This document shows, one piece after another, positions 1-7,662 of a stretch of DNA of 36,275 nt. The stretch covers positions 1-36,275 of the forward strand of contig CAZXLZ010000006.1 of assembly GCA_964642045.1 (NCBI GenBank). The letters are read 5' to 3'. Under the pieces are notes generated by a model that worked only from the letters and a program-made list of their open reading frames with translations, searched no databases and was not told the origin of the DNA. The stretch's first letter is position 1, and each line of letters opens with the position of its first letter. The translations under genes were made by a program, and so were the position numbers. The stretch comes from RGIG5057 sp964642045 (GTDB taxonomy: Bacteria > Bacillota > Clostridia > TANB77 > CAG-465).

Positions 1-142
1 TTCATGACTTACGCCATGCGAATTTACTTTTGTTTTTATTGACGGTTGCACCTTTCTTGATACAACCTATTTTTTGGTTTTCACTTTGTATTGTTTATTT
101 TTCAATGTGCTAAAAAGCTAACCCTTTAAGTTAGCAATGTTA

Positions 143-171
143 ATTCTAACACAATAAGTAAAGCTTGTCAA
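143..171 (-). promoter_or_regulatory. SigA-type promoter P2 (tandem pair)
   Basis: On the minus strand TTGACA (166-171) is followed after exactly 17 bp by TAGAAT (143-148). The start site would fall near 136. An A/T-rich stretch lies just upstream. It is the downstream member of a pair 96 bp apart. Confidence 0.75.
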
Positions 172-238
172 GATAAATCTAACATATTTTTTAAATTTAT
201 CTTATTTGCCACTTTTTATGTTCTAACTAACACTAATA

Positions 239-267
239 ATGATACCACGGGTAGCATTATTTGTCAA
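239..267 (-). promoter_or_regulatory. SigA-type promoter P1 (tandem pair)
   Basis: On the minus strand TTGACA (262-267) is followed after exactly 17 bp by TATCAT (239-244). The region upstream (268-305) is rich in A and T tracts. Together with P2 this is the tandem P1/P2 spacing typical of Firmicute rRNA operons. Confidence 0.7.
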
Positions 268-303
268 TAACTTAACTTAAAAAATTTACGTAAAATTTTC
301 ATA

Positions 304-332
304 CAAAAGAAAAAATCGCTATATATAGCGAC
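304..332 (-). terminator. Rho-independent terminator after murD
   Basis: On the minus strand a perfect hairpin TCGCTATATATAGCGA (316-331) is followed by a T-rich tail (TTTTTTCTTTT). It lies 18 bp beyond the murD stop codon and closes the murL-murD operon before the promoters of the next unit. Confidence 0.85.
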
Positions 333-349
333 TTTCCAAATGTAAAACA

Positions 350-1666
350 TTAATTCTTTACATATTCTTTAAAAGCATTTCCTCTTTCTTCAAAATTTTT
401 AAACGCTCCATAACTTGCGGCAGCAGGAGATAAAATACATTTCTTACCTTTGTTTGTAAGCAGCTTTGCTTTCTCTACAGCTTCTTTTAGATCATCTACA
501 TAAACTAAATTCTTGTCTTTCATATTATTAGTTTTAAGCATATCATATATTCTTTTCCCAGACTCATACATACATATAATATTTTTAACATCAGCATTTT
601 GTAAAAAATCTATTAATAATGAATAATGTATTCCTCTATCCATCCCACCTATAATAATAGTATCTGTATCATCAAAAGTTTCAATAGCCTTTATAGTAGC
701 TTCTGGTATAGTAGATATTGAATCATTATAATATTTTATTCCATTAAACTCACCAACATATTCCATTCTATGAGGAAGTCCTTCAAAATTAAGTATTGTT
801 TCCTCCGTCATGCTACTATCTAAATTTAATAAGTTAGCTACAGCAAGTGCAAACATTATGTTATACTCGTTATGCTTACCAAGTAGTTTTCTTTCCTTTT
901 CAAAATTAAATGTAATTCTATTTTCAGAAGATATTGCTACCTTTTTAGAATTAATTTCTATTTTTGCTATAGTCTCCATTAGCTTATAATTATCTTTGTT
1001 ATATATAAAATAATCACTTTCTTTTTGATATTTAGCAATATTAGCTTTAGCCAAAGCGTAATCATCATATGAATTATAATGATCTAAATGATCCTCAAAT
1101 ATATTTAGTAAAATTGCAATATTTGGGGATACATCCATGTACTCTAGCTGATGTGAAGACATCTCAAGTACCAAATAATCACTTTTAATAATATTTTCTA
1201 TTTCATCAAATACAGGTATTCCTATATTACCAGCAAAACATACCTTTTTTGATTGATCTTTTAAAATGCTTGTAATTAAACTGCTCGTTGTACTTTTACC
1301 TTTAGTACCAGTTACACCAATAGTTACCACATTTTTTATATATTTTAGTATAACTTCAAGCTGAGATGTAATCTTATCTCTTATTTTACTTATATCCATT
1401 CCTTTAAAAGAAATACCTGGAGATTTAAATATAATATCATAATCATCTACCATATCTAAATATTCGCTCGTCTTCCAAACTTCTAAATACATATCATTTA
1501 CTAAATATGAATTTTCATCAACTGTTATATCAATTGCTGAATCTATTATAAGTATTTTTTCATAAGGTAAATGCTTTCTTATAAAATTATATGTAGACTT
1601 ACCTTCTCTACCAAATCCAAGTATAACTATCTTTTTACCTTTTAACCATTTTATAATCTCTTCCAT
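350..1666 (-). CDS. murD: UDP-N-acetylmuramoyl-L-alanine:glutamate ligase (MurD; probably the L-Glu-adding MurD2 type)
   Basis: This is a cytoplasmic Mur ligase that adds glutamate to UDP-MurNAc-L-Ala in peptidoglycan precursor synthesis. It has 438 residues, the usual length for MurD. An N-terminal Rossmann-like domain (GFGREGKST near 17-25) is followed by the Mur-ligase ATP loop GVTGTKGKSTTSS at 117-129, then the central domain with the conserved YYNDSISTIPEA segment, and a C-terminal domain with GGMDRGIHY. Its start lies one base after the stop of the murL-type gene, so the two are translated from one message. Classic MurD uses D-Glu. Next to a MurL epimerase the partner enzyme (called MurD2 in Xanthomonas) uses L-Glu. 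Substrate choice cannot be read from the sequence alone; the L-Glu proposal rests on the neighbour. Confidence 0.93.
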   Translation of the reverse strand: MEEIIKWLKGKKIVILGFGREGKSTYNFIRKHLPYEKILIIDSAIDITVDENSYLVNDMYLEVWKTSEYLDMVDDYDIIFKSPGISFKGMDISKIRDKITSQLEVILKYIKNVVTIGVTGTKGKSTTSSLITSILKDQSKKVCFAGNIGIPVFDEIENIIKSDYLVLEMSSHQLEYMDVSPNIAILLNIFEDHLDHYNSYDDYALAKANIAKYQKESDYFIYNKDNYKLMETIAKIEINSKKVAISSENRITFNFEKERKLLGKHNEYNIMFALAVANLLNLDSSMTEETILNFEGLPHRMEYVGEFNGIKYYNDSISTIPEATIKAIETFDDTDTIIIGGMDRGIHYSLLIDFLQNADVKNIICMYESGKRIYDMLKTNNMKDKNLVYVDDLKEAVEKAKLLTNKGKKCILSPAAASYGAFKNFEERGNAFKEYVKN

Positions 1667-1667
1667 T

Positions 1668-3071
1668 TTACTTCCTCTTTAAAGCCTTTTTTAATAACTT
1701 TTCAAATTTTTCCTCTAAATTATTTGCTTCAAAATGATTCATTAAATCTTCTTCATATACTTCACTTATTTTCTTTGCCTTATCAGCTTTTCCGCCTAAA
1801 TGATTTTCTAAATAATATTTTAGAAGTAAAGGCATATCTTCTTTTCTTTCATTTATATTTGATATTGTCTTACATATAGCATAGTTTATCTCTTCATAAG
1901 TTCCAACACAGTCAAATGGTTTGCTTTCAGTATCTCCAATAAGCTTTCTAAATATTTCTTTCAACTCTATATCATCAAGCATATTTCTTCCAAATATATC
2001 TATGAGTCTTGCTTCATCTAAAAATGGGCTAAGTATAATATATACAAATAGACATTTTGAACATTTAGAGCACCAGATATCTTCTTTACTACCAACGTTA
2101 CAACTCCTAAATATCTTATGATATTTTTCGAATTTTGAAAATAACATAGCAATTTGAAGCTCAGTAAGTGGCCTTAAAAGGCTAAAATACTCTGTATTTG
2201 TTTTTAGGAACTCTTTTTCATAATTTCTAAAGTCATTTTCAAATTCAAAACTTTTTGAGTATTGGTGGTTTACATCAAGGCCTATAACTGAAGGTTCATT
2301 TGCACTAGATTCATTAGATAGTACTATATATTTTTTATTTGCAAGATATGCAATAATAGTAGCTGAAAATGCAACCATTGCAGAAAACGGAGTATGACCA
2401 TTTAAGAAGCCTTCTTTATTTAATCTTATCATATTATTATCAAGCATTCTACTTATACTTATATATTCATCCATATATCCAGATACTTCTACAGTATTTA
2501 GAGTGGCTCCTCTTGGATTGATTATAAATGGTGTATTATTCTCTCTTAATGACTCTAAGATTTCTAAACTTACACAAGAATCCTTTCCGCCACCAATTGG
2601 CACTAGCTGACCTTTAAGTTTATTTTCATTTGCTATAACTTTTAATTTTCTTTCATCATTTGATGTTATTTCTGTCAGTTCATCTTTTTTAACATCTATA
2701 TTATTAACATATAAAAATTCACCAAGTCCATTATATATAAGTTTTTTTAACCAGCTAACTTGTTTTTTGCTTAAATATCCACAATTTACATATATATGTT
2801 TAGCACATGTAAGTTTATAATAACTTATCATTTCTATTAAACCTAAATTAAATACTAAGTTTTTAAAAGTGTTATTTTTTATATCTATATTTTTATTATA
2901 TCTTACTATCTGTGATTTATCTATAATAATCTTATGTTCAAACTTTTCAAGAGAAGTAATTTCAAATTTGAAAGTTAAATATATTTTCTTTTCGTCTTCA
3001 TCTATAACATAATCTTCATATATAAATTTAGTATATTTTTCTCTAAAATCATCAAATTTACTATTTTTCAT
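1668..3071 (-). CDS. murL: UDP-MurNAc-L-Ala-L-Glu epimerase, MurL family
   Basis: A 467-residue cytoplasmic protein. Residues 160-165 are GGGKDS, a PP-loop-like ATP-binding motif, followed by VSLEIL. Further on are the segments SNESSANEP and VNHQYSKSFEFE, and a cysteine-rich stretch CSKCSKCLFVYIILSPFL. I recognise these as features of the MurL family, which uses ATP to invert the terminal L-Glu of UDP-MurNAc-L-Ala-L-Glu to D-Glu. The gene is directly upstream of murD with one base between them, the same pairing as MurD2-MurL in Xanthomonas. The start has a good site (GAAGGGGAAAAT before ATG). Family assignment is from memory of motifs, not an alignment. The alternative is an uncharacterised PP-loop enzyme. 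Confidence 0.78.
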   Translation of the reverse strand: MKNSKFDDFREKYTKFIYEDYVIDEDEKKIYLTFKFEITSLEKFEHKIIIDKSQIVRYNKNIDIKNNTFKNLVFNLGLIEMISYYKLTCAKHIYVNCGYLSKKQVSWLKKLIYNGLGEFLYVNNIDVKKDELTEITSNDERKLKVIANENKLKGQLVPIGGGKDSCVSLEILESLRENNTPFIINPRGATLNTVEVSGYMDEYISISRMLDNNMIRLNKEGFLNGHTPFSAMVAFSATIIAYLANKKYIVLSNESSANEPSVIGLDVNHQYSKSFEFENDFRNYEKEFLKTNTEYFSLLRPLTELQIAMLFSKFEKYHKIFRSCNVGSKEDIWCSKCSKCLFVYIILSPFLDEARLIDIFGRNMLDDIELKEIFRKLIGDTESKPFDCVGTYEEINYAICKTISNINERKEDMPLLLKYYLENHLGGKADKAKKISEVYEEDLMNHFEANNLEEKFEKLLKKALKRK

Positions 3072-3089
3072 ATTTTCCCCTTCATTATA

Positions 3090-3119
3090 ATTATATGTAT
3101 ATTATTTTTATATTTGCAA
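3090..3119 (-). promoter_or_regulatory. Possible murL-murD promoter overlapping an AT palindrome
   Basis: On the minus strand TTGCAA (3114-3119) and TATAAT (3090-3095) are separated by 18 bp, just upstream of the murL ribosome binding site. The -35 sits inside a perfect inverted repeat with 11-bp arms (3097-3107 and 3118-3128). A second AT hairpin lies at 3135-3154. The region is so AT-rich that this assignment is tentative. Confidence 0.4.
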
Positions 3120-3179
3120 ATAATATACTTAAGTCTATATAATTTTTTATATAGTTTATCATATATTATTCATATATGA

Positions 3180-3212
3180 ATTTAGCCATAAGAGAAACAT
3201 CTTATGGCTTAT
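3180..3212 (-). terminator. Hairpin after recR, probable terminator
   Basis: AGCCATAAG and CTTATGGCT form a 9-bp stem (3183-3209) directly after the recR stop. The tail on the minus strand is only moderately T-rich (AAATTCATAT), so termination may be partial. Confidence 0.5.
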
Positions 3213-3213
3213 T

Positions 3214-3807
3214 TTACATACTTCTTCTTCCCTCTAAAGCTTTTATTAAAGTTATTTCATCAGTATATTCTATATCTGAACCAACAGGAAGACCTGCAGC
3301 TATTCTAGTTACAGATATATCAAGTGGTTTTATAAGTCTTGAAATATACATAGCTGTTGTTTCACCCTCTATTGTAGGATTAGTTGCAATTATAACTTCC
3401 TTTATTTCATCATCTTTTAATCTTTCAAGCAGTTCTTTTATTTTTATATCCGCAGCTGTTACATTATTCATTGGAGAAATAGCACCATGAAGTACATGGT
3501 ACATTCCTATATACTCATGAGTTTTTTCCATTGCTGTTACATCTTTTACATTTTCAACTACACATATAACCGATCTATCTCTTCTTTTATCCTCACATAT
3601 ACTGCAAGGATCATTTTCAGTAAGATTAAAACATTTTGAGCAAAATTTTACTTTGCTTTTTGCATCTATTATAGCTTTTGACATTTCCTCTGCATTTTCC
3701 ATAGATGATTCAAGGACATGAAAAGCAAGCCTTACAGCAGTCTTATGACCAATTCCTGGAAGTTTCTCAAATTGCTTAATTAAATTATTTACAGATTCTG
3801 AATACAT
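3214..3807 (-). CDS. recR: Recombination mediator protein RecR
   Basis: RecR acts with RecO and RecF to load RecA at gapped DNA. The 197-residue length is normal. It has an N-terminal helix-hairpin-helix region (LPGIGHKTAVRLAFH, 16-30), a C4 zinc finger with Cys56, Cys59, Cys68 and Cys71, a Toprim domain from about residue 78, and the C-terminal segment TRIAAGLPVGSDIEYTDE. It follows ybaB with a single base between stop and start, the standard dnaX-ybaB-recR order of bacteria. All motifs are intact. Confidence 0.96.
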   Translation of the reverse strand: MYSESVNNLIKQFEKLPGIGHKTAVRLAFHVLESSMENAEEMSKAIIDAKSKVKFCSKCFNLTENDPCSICEDKRRDRSVICVVENVKDVTAMEKTHEYIGMYHVLHGAISPMNNVTAADIKIKELLERLKDDEIKEVIIATNPTIEGETTAMYISRLIKPLDISVTRIAAGLPVGSDIEYTDEITLIKALEGRRSM

Positions 3808-3808
3808 A

Positions 3809-4138
3809 CTACATAAGCCCTGGTATATTAAATGATCCCATAGAATCTTGCATTGCAGATTCAGCTTTGCCTATTGCTTCATTTACTGCTGCTTTTACTA
3901 AATCTTGCAACATTTCAACATCTTCTTTATCAACCACTTCTTCTTTTATAATTATATCAGTTATTACTTTTTCACCTGTACATTTAACTGTAACAGCACC
4001 GCCACCAGCAGACGCCTCAAACTGTTTTGAAGATACCTCTTCTTGTTTTTTTTGAATATCTGCCTGCATTTTTTGTGCTTGTTTTAATATATTTTGCATG
4101 TTTCCCATTCCGCCGCCAAATCCATTAAATTTTGCCAT
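3809..4138 (-). CDS. ybaB: Nucleoid-associated protein, YbaB/EbfC family
   Basis: A small dimeric DNA-binding protein of 109 residues. It starts with a Gly/Met-rich stretch and an amphipathic helix (QNILKQAQKMQADIQKKQEE), followed by the family core ASAGGGAVTVKCTGEKVITDI and a C-terminal helix. The ribosome binding site AAGGGGAGAT precedes the ATG. It sits between dnaX and recR as in most bacteria. Its exact role in DNA compaction or repair is not known for this organism. Confidence 0.94.
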   Translation of the reverse strand: MAKFNGFGGGMGNMQNILKQAQKMQADIQKKQEEVSSKQFEASAGGGAVTVKCTGEKVITDIIIKEEVVDKEDVEMLQDLVKAAVNEAIGKAESAMQDSMGSFNIPGLM

Positions 4139-4163
4139 AAAAATCTCCCCTTATCTTTATTTC

Positions 4164-5660
4164 TTACATTTCAGTGTAATCTGTACCACTCTCATTTAGT
4201 AATTTTTCCATCTTGCTCATATTTTCTACCTTATTATATTTTATAACTATCTCTTTGTCAATGCTATATATCTTTTTTAGCAAATCTTTTATTTCTTCTT
4301 TTTCAGATGCAAGCCTCTTTCCTGCAAATTCATTAGTTGTTATTATTACAAACTGACTTTCTCCATTTTTCATAATTGCACCTGCAAGTTCTGAAAATAA
4401 TTTTAGTTTTCCCATACCTGCTATTTTTTTTCTAAAATCATCAGCATCTTTAAATGTGCCCTTAGGAATATTTTCATTATCAGTACTACTCTTAACTATA
4501 TTACTACTAGTAGAACTTGCTAAATTATTACTATTACTATTTCTATTTTGTGATAAGTATTTCTTTATTTTATCAATATCAGTTTTTAGGTTTTCTATAT
4601 CAGATGAAATACTTAAATCAGATATATCTAAATTATTTGTATTATAACTTTTATAATTAGATATTTTAATAAGACTTGCTTTAACTAAAATTCCTGGATT
4701 TAAACTTGATTTTATATCTGCATCAAGACTAGAAAGTTCATCTATAATATTTGCAAAATATTCTTTATTATCCTCTTTTGTTAAAAGTTCTAAAAATCTC
4801 TCTGTAAGTTCATATATCACCTTTCTTAAGTCTTTTCCTTTTTCTTCTAAAGTATCTATTATATTAATTATTTCATTATAATCTTTATTTATTATCTTAT
4901 CTTTTAGATTATCAATTATTTCTGTATCTACTGCTCCTATAATCTCTTTTACTTTTGAAATTTCAAGCTTTTCACCATTTTCAGAAAGACATCTATCAAG
5001 TATACTTAGTGCATCTCTAAGTGCCCCTTCTGATAGCTTAGCAATATATGAAACAGCCTCATCATCAAATTCTACATTTTCCTCTTTAAGTACATGCTCT
5101 AACCTTTTTTTTATATTACTCTCTGATATTCTTAAAAATTCAAATCTAAGACATCTAGAAAGTATTGTTACTGGTATTTTGTGTTGCTCAGTTGTTGCAA
5201 GTATAAATACAACATTTTCTGGTGGTTCTTCTAATGTTTTTAAAAGTGCATTAAATGCTGAGGTAGTTAGCATATGTACCTCATCTATTATATATACTTT
5301 GTATTTTGAACCAGTAGAAGCATACATTACTTCTGTTCTTATCTGCCTTATATTTTCTACACTATTATTTGATGCAGCATCCATTTCTACAACATCTGTA
5401 TTTTCACCATTTAGTATACTTATGCAAGATTTACATTTATTACATGGCTCTCCATTTTGTGGATTTTCACAGTTTATTGCACGTGCAAATATCTTTGCTG
5501 AAGATGTTTTTCCCGTACCACGTGTTCCACTAAATATATATGCATGAGATATTTTATTTTTTATTATTTGATTTTTTAGTATCGAAGTTACATTTTCTTG
5601 TCCTACAACATCTTTAAACTTTAAAGGTCTATATTTTCTATACAGTGCTATATATCCCAT
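4164..5660 (-). CDS. dnaX: DNA polymerase III subunit gamma/tau
   Basis: This is the clamp-loader ATPase of the replisome. I use the ATG at 5660 (MGYIALYRKYRP), giving 498 residues, because GAGGTAATTTT precedes it. The longer open frame to 5771 runs backwards through the SRP RNA gene and is not coding. From this start: Walker A GTRGTGKT near 45-52, zinc-binding Cys64, Cys73, Cys76 and Cys79, Walker B/DEVH at 126-129, and the SRC arginine-finger region at 168-170. A Ser/Asn-rich linker (about residues 390-425) leads to the tau-type C-terminal domain. It is shorter than Bacillus DnaX. I saw no clear ribosomal slippery site for a separate gamma form. Transcription probably continues from the SRP RNA promoter or from a site inside that gene. 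Confidence 0.95.
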   Translation of the reverse strand: MGYIALYRKYRPLKFKDVVGQENVTSILKNQIIKNKISHAYIFSGTRGTGKTSSAKIFARAINCENPQNGEPCNKCKSCISILNGENTDVVEMDAASNNSVENIRQIRTEVMYASTGSKYKVYIIDEVHMLTTSAFNALLKTLEEPPENVVFILATTEQHKIPVTILSRCLRFEFLRISESNIKKRLEHVLKEENVEFDDEAVSYIAKLSEGALRDALSILDRCLSENGEKLEISKVKEIIGAVDTEIIDNLKDKIINKDYNEIINIIDTLEEKGKDLRKVIYELTERFLELLTKEDNKEYFANIIDELSSLDADIKSSLNPGILVKASLIKISNYKSYNTNNLDISDLSISSDIENLKTDIDKIKKYLSQNRNSNSNNLASSTSSNIVKSSTDNENIPKGTFKDADDFRKKIAGMGKLKLFSELAGAIMKNGESQFVIITTNEFAGKRLASEKEEIKDLLKKIYSIDKEIVIKYNKVENMSKMEKLLNESGTDYTEM

Positions 5661-5680
5661 AAAATTACCTCTTTTTTCAT

Positions 5681-5772
5681 AAAAAACTGCCAAGCACATA
5701 AAACTAAAACTAGCTATTGCTGCTTCCTTCCGGATCTGACAAGGTTCACTAGAAGCTCTATTGCTCGGCATG
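5681..5772 (-). ncRNA. ffs: Signal recognition particle RNA, small bacterial (4.5S) type
   Basis: The minus-strand sequence folds as one long hairpin. The ends TGCCGAGCA and TGCTTGGCA pair, and the apical part carries the conserved block with GTCAGATCCGGAAGGAAG followed by CAGCA, which includes the GGAA tetraloop and the Ffh-binding internal loop. The length is about 85 nt. The stem runs into TTTTTT at 5681-5686, which would terminate transcription. A strong promoter lies just upstream, and dnaX begins 20 bases after the T-run, a common clostridial arrangement. There is no sign of the longer Bacillus-type Alu domain. Confidence 0.93.
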
Positions 5773-5777
5773 CATAA

Positions 5778-5806
5778 ATTATATACTATTTAACCAAAAA
5801 TTTCAA
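5778..5806 (-). promoter_or_regulatory. SigA-type promoter of the SRP RNA
   Basis: On the minus strand TTGAAA (5801-5806) and TATAAT (5778-5783) are separated by exactly 17 bp. The predicted start, about 7 bases on, coincides with the first paired bases of the SRP RNA. The -35 lies inside the last codons of the upstream gene (stop at 5790). Confidence 0.85.
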
Positions 5807-6635
5807 GTATTTTACTTTTTAATTTTAAATTATATTTTTCTATGTTTTCTCTCATAATTACTATACCACTGTCTCCTAGTCCAGAGCATGGCAACTTCAA
5901 TGAGATGTTACATACACTTACTTTACCATTTGTAGCTTCAATATTAAGCTTTGCTTCAAATGTATATTTTAAGTTATTTATATCATATCCTAAAGTTTTT
6001 AGAATTGTACCATCATAAACAATAGAATTAACATTTTCAGGTACTTTTCCTTCTTTTATTATGTCCTTATTTAGAATTGAAAATTCTATTAAATACTGAT
6101 TATCAAGTAATTCATAACCTATATCTATATTTCCTTTTGAATTATTTAAAACAGAATCTAATCCCTGTTTATTTATTATACTTATATTTCTATCAGTATT
6201 TTTTATTTTAACATTACTTAAATATACTTTAGATATTTCAGCACTTTCTGACTTAGGAATTAAAATAGATATAATATTTTCCTGTGATACATTAAAACTT
6301 AGTTTTATTTCATTTTGTATATCACTTTCTATTTTATCTTCATCTTCAACATTTATATTATTTTCACTTTCAGGTATGTTTTCCACATTTCCCCCTAAGT
6401 TTTCATCTGCTTTTTTATTATCTGTAATTTCTTCAACATTCACTTTAGAAGTAATAACAAAATCATTTATCCTAAAGTATCCTTCATTTATAACACTCGC
6501 ACATGTAAGTATATATGTAGTTATTATATACACTATTACTACAAGCACTATTGAGATAACAGAGTATATAAATATTTTTTTTCTCTTTTTTAGCTCTAAA
6601 TTTTCTTCTTTTTTTCTTCCTTCATATTTTTTCAT
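5790..6635 (-). CDS. Single-TM exported protein of unknown function
   Basis: I do not recognise this family. The 281-residue protein starts with a charged Lys/Glu segment, then one hydrophobic helix at about residues 20-45, then an acidic linker with many Asn and Glu (about 70-105), and an outer domain rich in beta-type alternation (residues 110-281). The layout implies an anchor in the membrane with the C-terminal domain outside. The ATG has a good site (AAAGGTGAGCTT) and its own promoter. The 3' end contains the SRP RNA promoter. No catalytic motif is visible. Confidence 0.8.
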   Translation of the reverse strand: MKKYEGRKKEENLELKKRKKIFIYSVISIVLVVIVYIITTYILTCASVINEGYFRINDFVITSKVNVEEITDNKKADENLGGNVENIPESENNINVEDEDKIESDIQNEIKLSFNVSQENIISILIPKSESAEISKVYLSNVKIKNTDRNISIINKQGLDSVLNNSKGNIDIGYELLDNQYLIEFSILNKDIIKEGKVPENVNSIVYDGTILKTLGYDINNLKYTFEAKLNIEATNGKVSVCNISLKLPCSGLGDSGIVIMRENIEKYNLKLKSKILEIFG

Positions 6636-6651
6636 AAGCTCACCTTTAAAT

Positions 6652-6680
6652 ATTATATATTATAAAAATATATTTTTCAA
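6652..6680 (-). promoter_or_regulatory. SigA-type promoter of the 281-residue membrane protein gene
   Basis: On the minus strand TTGAAA (6675-6680) is followed after 17 bp by TATAAT (6652-6657), about 16 bp before the ATG at 6635. This gives a very short leader that is almost only the ribosome binding site. Confidence 0.65.
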
Positions 6681-6704
6681 ATAAAAGAAAAAATTACCTT
6701 TTAT

Positions 6705-7259
6705 TTATATATCTTTATACACTTTGCAAGGATTCCCAAACGCTAAAGCATTAGAAGGTATATCTTTAGTAACTACGCTTCCTGCCCCTATCACCACATT
6801 ATCTCCAATAGTAACTCCTGGAAGAATAGTTACTCCTCCACCTATCCATACATTACTACCTACTTTTATTTTTCTTGCATATTCTATACCTTTATTTCTT
6901 AAAGCATACTCTATTGGGTGGCCCGCTGTATAAAAGCTACAATTTGGTGCGATAAAGACATTATCTCCAAACTGAACTTTTGCTCCATCTAGTATAACGC
7001 AGTTATGGTTCATATAAAAATTTTCTCCTACTTCTATGTTATACCCATAATCACACCAAAAGTTTTGCTCAACTACTATATTTTCACCTGTTTTTCCAAA
7101 AATTTCTTTTATTGCTTTTTCTCTTTTTTCATAATCTGATGGATTCATATTGTTATATTTAAAACATTTATCTTTAGCTGTAGCTCTTTCTTTTATTAAT
7201 TCTTTATCATAGTTTGCATCATAAAGCTCTCCCATTAACATTTTTTCTTTTTCTGTCAT
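6705..7259 (-). CDS. maa: Maltose/galactoside O-acetyltransferase-type hexapeptide transferase
   Basis: A 184-residue cytoplasmic enzyme that moves acetyl from acetyl-CoA to a sugar hydroxyl. It begins with the maltose-acetyltransferase cap (MTEKEKMLMGELYDAND-like, 1-55), followed by left-handed beta-helix hexapeptide repeats from about 60 to 175 (for example IGGGVTILPGVTIGDNVVIG). The catalytic His is in TAGHP at residue 114. Length and layout match Maa/LacA. The start has the site TTTGGAGGAAAT. The natural acceptor is not clear from sequence. It stands alone, with no sugar-transport genes nearby. Confidence 0.9.
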   Translation of the reverse strand: MTEKEKMLMGELYDANYDKELIKERATAKDKCFKYNNMNPSDYEKREKAIKEIFGKTGENIVVEQNFWCDYGYNIEVGENFYMNHNCVILDGAKVQFGDNVFIAPNCSFYTAGHPIEYALRNKGIEYARKIKVGSNVWIGGGVTILPGVTIGDNVVIGAGSVVTKDIPSNALAFGNPCKVYKDI

Positions 7260-7630
7260 ATTTCCTCCAAATACATAAAAATCCTAATAAAATTATTTTT
7301 ATAATTTTACATTATTTATATTTTTAAAACAATATATTTAAGTTAAAAATTTTATTATTTCTTTATCTTATTACACATTAAGCTAATCAAGACTTAAAAG
7401 AATTCTGAATTTTTATATTAATATTAGTGTATCTAAGTATCTTTTAAATATATTATGTTTGACATCCATAAAATTAAAAAATCATAATATTTTTGGGGTG
7501 AAGATATCTATTTCATTCTTATATTTTTTCAAATGTGATAGTTATAATGATATTACTTTCAAAAAACTTTTAGTTATATGAAAAAACTTATAGAAAATTG
7601 TATCGCAAATATGATTCAAGACAACCTTAA
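7260..7630. other. AT-rich intergenic region without a recognisable gene
   Basis: About 370 bp between the acetyltransferase gene and the veg terminator. A weak minus-strand promoter-like pair (TTGTTT, 17 bp, TAAAAT near 7305-7333) could serve the acetyltransferase. On the plus strand TTGACA near 7449 and CATAAT 18 bp later precede a GGGGTGAAG stretch, but no open frame longer than a few codons follows. I see no RNA gene. Confidence 0.5.
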
Positions 7631-7659
7631 AAGAAAAAAAGCTACCTAAAGGTAGCTTA
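7631..7659 (-). terminator. Rho-independent terminator after veg
   Basis: GCTACC and GGTAGC pair around a short AT loop, with flanking A-T pairs, and are followed on the minus strand by TTTTTTTCTTTT. It lies directly after the veg stop codon. Confidence 0.9.
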
Positions 7660-7662
7660 AAT

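Larger units (their letters stand above)
1..349 (-). other. Intergenic region; probable rRNA operon leader leaving the window
   Basis: No protein gene is visible. The minus strand carries two strong tandem promoters (listed separately), AT tracts upstream of each like UP elements, then a hairpin (arms 118-124 and 131-137 region, GCTAAC/GTTAGC) followed by TTTTT, then an ATTGAAAAATAAACA stretch that resembles the boxA-type antitermination region of Firmicute rRNA leaders, and a second small stem GGTTG/CAACC near 46-72. The tandem layout and this stretch suggest that a 16S rRNA gene lies just beyond position 1. That is inference: no rRNA sequence itself is in the window. Confidence 0.5.

Noticed and set aside
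5661..5771. N-terminal extension of dnaX by 37 codons
   Set aside because: The added codons run through the SRP RNA gene, have no ribosome binding site, and the family start MGYIALYRKYRP lies at 5660.
7449..7520. Plus-strand promoter-like TTGACA/CATAAT with a GGGGTGAAG ribosome binding site
   Set aside because: No open frame follows, and no hairpin terminator is near.
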